Shown in pieces: positions 4,203 to 5,418 of a stretch of DNA of 5,418 nucleotides (its first letter is position 1; every line of letters starts with the position of its first letter). Location: positions 1-5,418 of the forward strand of contig JAOZTL010000248.1 of assembly GCA_029942205.1 (NCBI GenBank), in the 5' to 3' direction. Both the position numbers and the translations under genes were made by a program. This DNA is from Bacteroidales bacterium (GTDB taxonomy: Bacteria; Bacteroidota; Bacteroidia; Bacteroidales; JAOZTL01). The notes beneath the pieces were generated by a model that was given only the letters and a program-made list of their open reading frames with translations, made no database searches and had not been told where the DNA came from.

Positions 4203-5418
4203 TTGACTAAAAAAAAAATTCTAGTACTGCTTGTTCAGCTTTTAGTAGTAAATAGTTTTTCGCAATCGAATGTGCTTGTGCACCAATCAATGAGCGAAAT
4301 GGGAATTGATTCGGCATGGGTGTATCAGCGTATAGACTCGATAGCAAATGACGGAATCCGACAAAAGGCTTTCCCTGGTTGCCAGATATTGGTAGCAAAA
4401 AATGGACGTATATTTTTCCACAAAACTTATGGCTATCATACGTACGATAGCATACTGCCTGTGCGGAAAGATAATTTGTATGATTTTGCTTCCATAAGTA
4501 AAATTACTACAGCACTGCCTGCTATCATGCAATTGGTGGATCAGAAAAAAATAGACTTGCATGTTCCTATGCGCTTGTATTGGTCCGATTTTGAAGGAAT
4601 AGATAAAGGAGACTTGACGTTGCAAGAAATATTAGCCCACCAAGCAGGCTTGTATCCTTGGATTGCTTATTGGAAAAGCACGGTAAGACAAAATGGGCAT
4701 TTCAAGTGGTTTACTTTCCGTAACGATTCGTCGGCGAGATACCCTTATGCTGTTGCCGAAAACTTATTTGCTCACAAAAACACAAGAAAACGAGTTTATA
4801 AGGCAATCAAAGAAAAGCCGTTAACGGGAAATAAAACATATCAATATTCGGGATTGGCATTTTATCTGTTACCTTCTATTGTGGAGCAAATTACGAATAC
4901 CGATTTTGAGAGTTATTTGAAAGACAATATTTATGCACCAATAGGCGCAAATAGCTTGTGCTATCGTCCGTATCGGTATTATCCGAAAAATGAAATTATT
5001 CCAACCGAGCGTGATAGCTTTTTTCGGATGCGCTTGCTGCATGGCTACGTACACGACGAGGGTGCAGCCCTGATGGGTGGCTTATCGTCTAATGCTGGAC
5101 TGTTTGGTACGACCGAGGATTTGGCAAAATTAATGCAAATGTACCTCAATGGCGGAATTTATAACGACAAACGAATACTGAGCGATTCGGTGGTGCATTT
5201 GTTTACACAGCGAGCATTCCCAGAATCCGATAACCGTAGAGGGCTTGGCTTTGACAAACCGCTGCTGAAAAATAAAGCGCAAGGCGCTTCTGCACCAGAT
5301 GCCTCGGCTAATAGCTTTGGGCATTCGGGCTATACGGGGACTTTTGCATGGGCTGATCCTGACAATGGTTTGCTGTTCATTTTTATGTCGAATAGAGTAT
5401 ACCCAACACGCAAAAATT
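4203..5418 (+). CDS. Exported class C beta-lactamase-family serine hydrolase (3' end cut by window)
   Basis: An open frame of 405 codons runs off the right edge. TTG at 4203 is the chosen start because it gives a normal signal peptide (TKKKILVLLVQLLVV, ending near SFSQS at residues 18-22). The frame is closed by TAA at 4170-4172 and no ATG occurs before codon 30, which lies past the signal peptide. The beta-lactamase (Pfam PF00144) motifs are the catalytic SISK (Ser97, Lys100), YSG at 215-217 in place of the usual Y-x-N, and HSGYTG (374-379) in place of KTG. Other family blocks are KAFPGCQ (55-61), LAHQAGL (144-150), LLHGYVHDEGAA (278-289) and NRRGLGFDKP (344-353). These resemble the C-terminal domain of Bacteroidota GH3/beta-lactamase fusion proteins. 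The substrate is unknown; peptidoglycan-type or ester substrates are plausible. Perhaps 20-30 residues are missing at the end. The gene is visibly less AT-rich than its neighbours. Confidence 0.88.
   Translation, partial: MTKKKILVLLVQLLVVNSFSQSNVLVHQSMSEMGIDSAWVYQRIDSIANDGIRQKAFPGCQILVAKNGRIFFHKTYGYHTYDSILPVRKDNLYDFASISKITTALPAIMQLVDQKKIDLHVPMRLYWSDFEGIDKGDLTLQEILAHQAGLYPWIAYWKSTVRQNGHFKWFTFRNDSSARYPYAVAENLFAHKNTRKRVYKAIKEKPLTGNKTYQYSGLAFYLLPSIVEQITNTDFESYLKDNIYAPIGANSLCYRPYRYYPKNEIIPTERDSFFRMRLLHGYVHDEGAALMGGLSSNAGLFGTTEDLAKLMQMYLNGGIYNDKRILSDSVVHLFTQRAFPESDNRRGLGFDKPLLKNKAQGASAPDASANSFGHSGYTGTFAWADPDNGLLFIFMSNRVYPTRKN

Noticed and set aside
4172..4210. ATG at 4172 as an alternative start for the serine hydrolase
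   Set aside because: It is in a different frame and stops at 4208-4210 before the A10 tract, so a simple slip in that tract would not join it to the hydrolase.
4207..5324. Several minus-strand ORFs (4207-4398, 4287-4625, 4869-5054, 5130-5324)
   Set aside because: All lie antisense to the continuous serine hydrolase frame with its catalytic motifs; none has recognisable domain content.

Overview
The window looks like chromosomal DNA from a member of the Bacteroidota. The evidence is the very AT-rich intergenic DNA, the lack of usable Shine-Dalgarno sequences, a match to the Bacteroidota -7 promoter element (TAnnTTTG), and several families typical of that phylum: DUF3109, the free-standing four-helix-bundle (23S IVS-like) protein, lipoproteins of the 'IGDEYAGGIIFYL...DUF1566' type, and the BglX-associated serine hydrolase. 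Genus and order cannot be read from the sequence.

Left part (1-1379). The minus strand carries the first 53 codons of a DUF3109 protein, which runs off the left edge, and a complete 129-aa four-helix-bundle protein (289-678). A ~140-bp repeat (R1) occurs twice in the same orientation, at 167-310 and 1077-1212. Its ends are short inverted repeats, and the right copy is flanked by a possible 4-bp target duplication. The left copy fills the gap between the two minus-strand genes and supplies the last residues and the stop codon of the four-helix-bundle gene. Between the R1 copies lie that gene, its putative promoter, and a second, structured repeat (R2, 968-1013) with a plus-strand promoter-like sequence just upstream.

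Middle part (1380-4083). All genes are on the plus strand. First is a small two-helix membrane protein that may be frameshifted near its end. Three predicted lipoproteins follow: a DUF1566 protein, an eight-bladed PQQ/BamB-like propeller, and a short, highly charged coiled-coil protein. A strong intrinsic terminator separates the first two lipoproteins and another hairpin follows the propeller gene, so they do not form a simple operon, but together they make a cell-envelope cluster.

Right part (4084-5418). A second, inverted copy of R2 (4100-4184) lies immediately upstream of an exported class C beta-lactamase-like serine hydrolase. This gene appears to start at TTG 4203 and is cut off by the right edge. 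It resembles the C-terminal domain of Bacteroidota GH3/beta-lactamase fusion proteins but here has its own signal peptide.

No complete defence system, transposase, CRISPR array, tRNA or rRNA is visible. The least ordinary content is the two repeat families and their relation to the four-helix-bundle gene.
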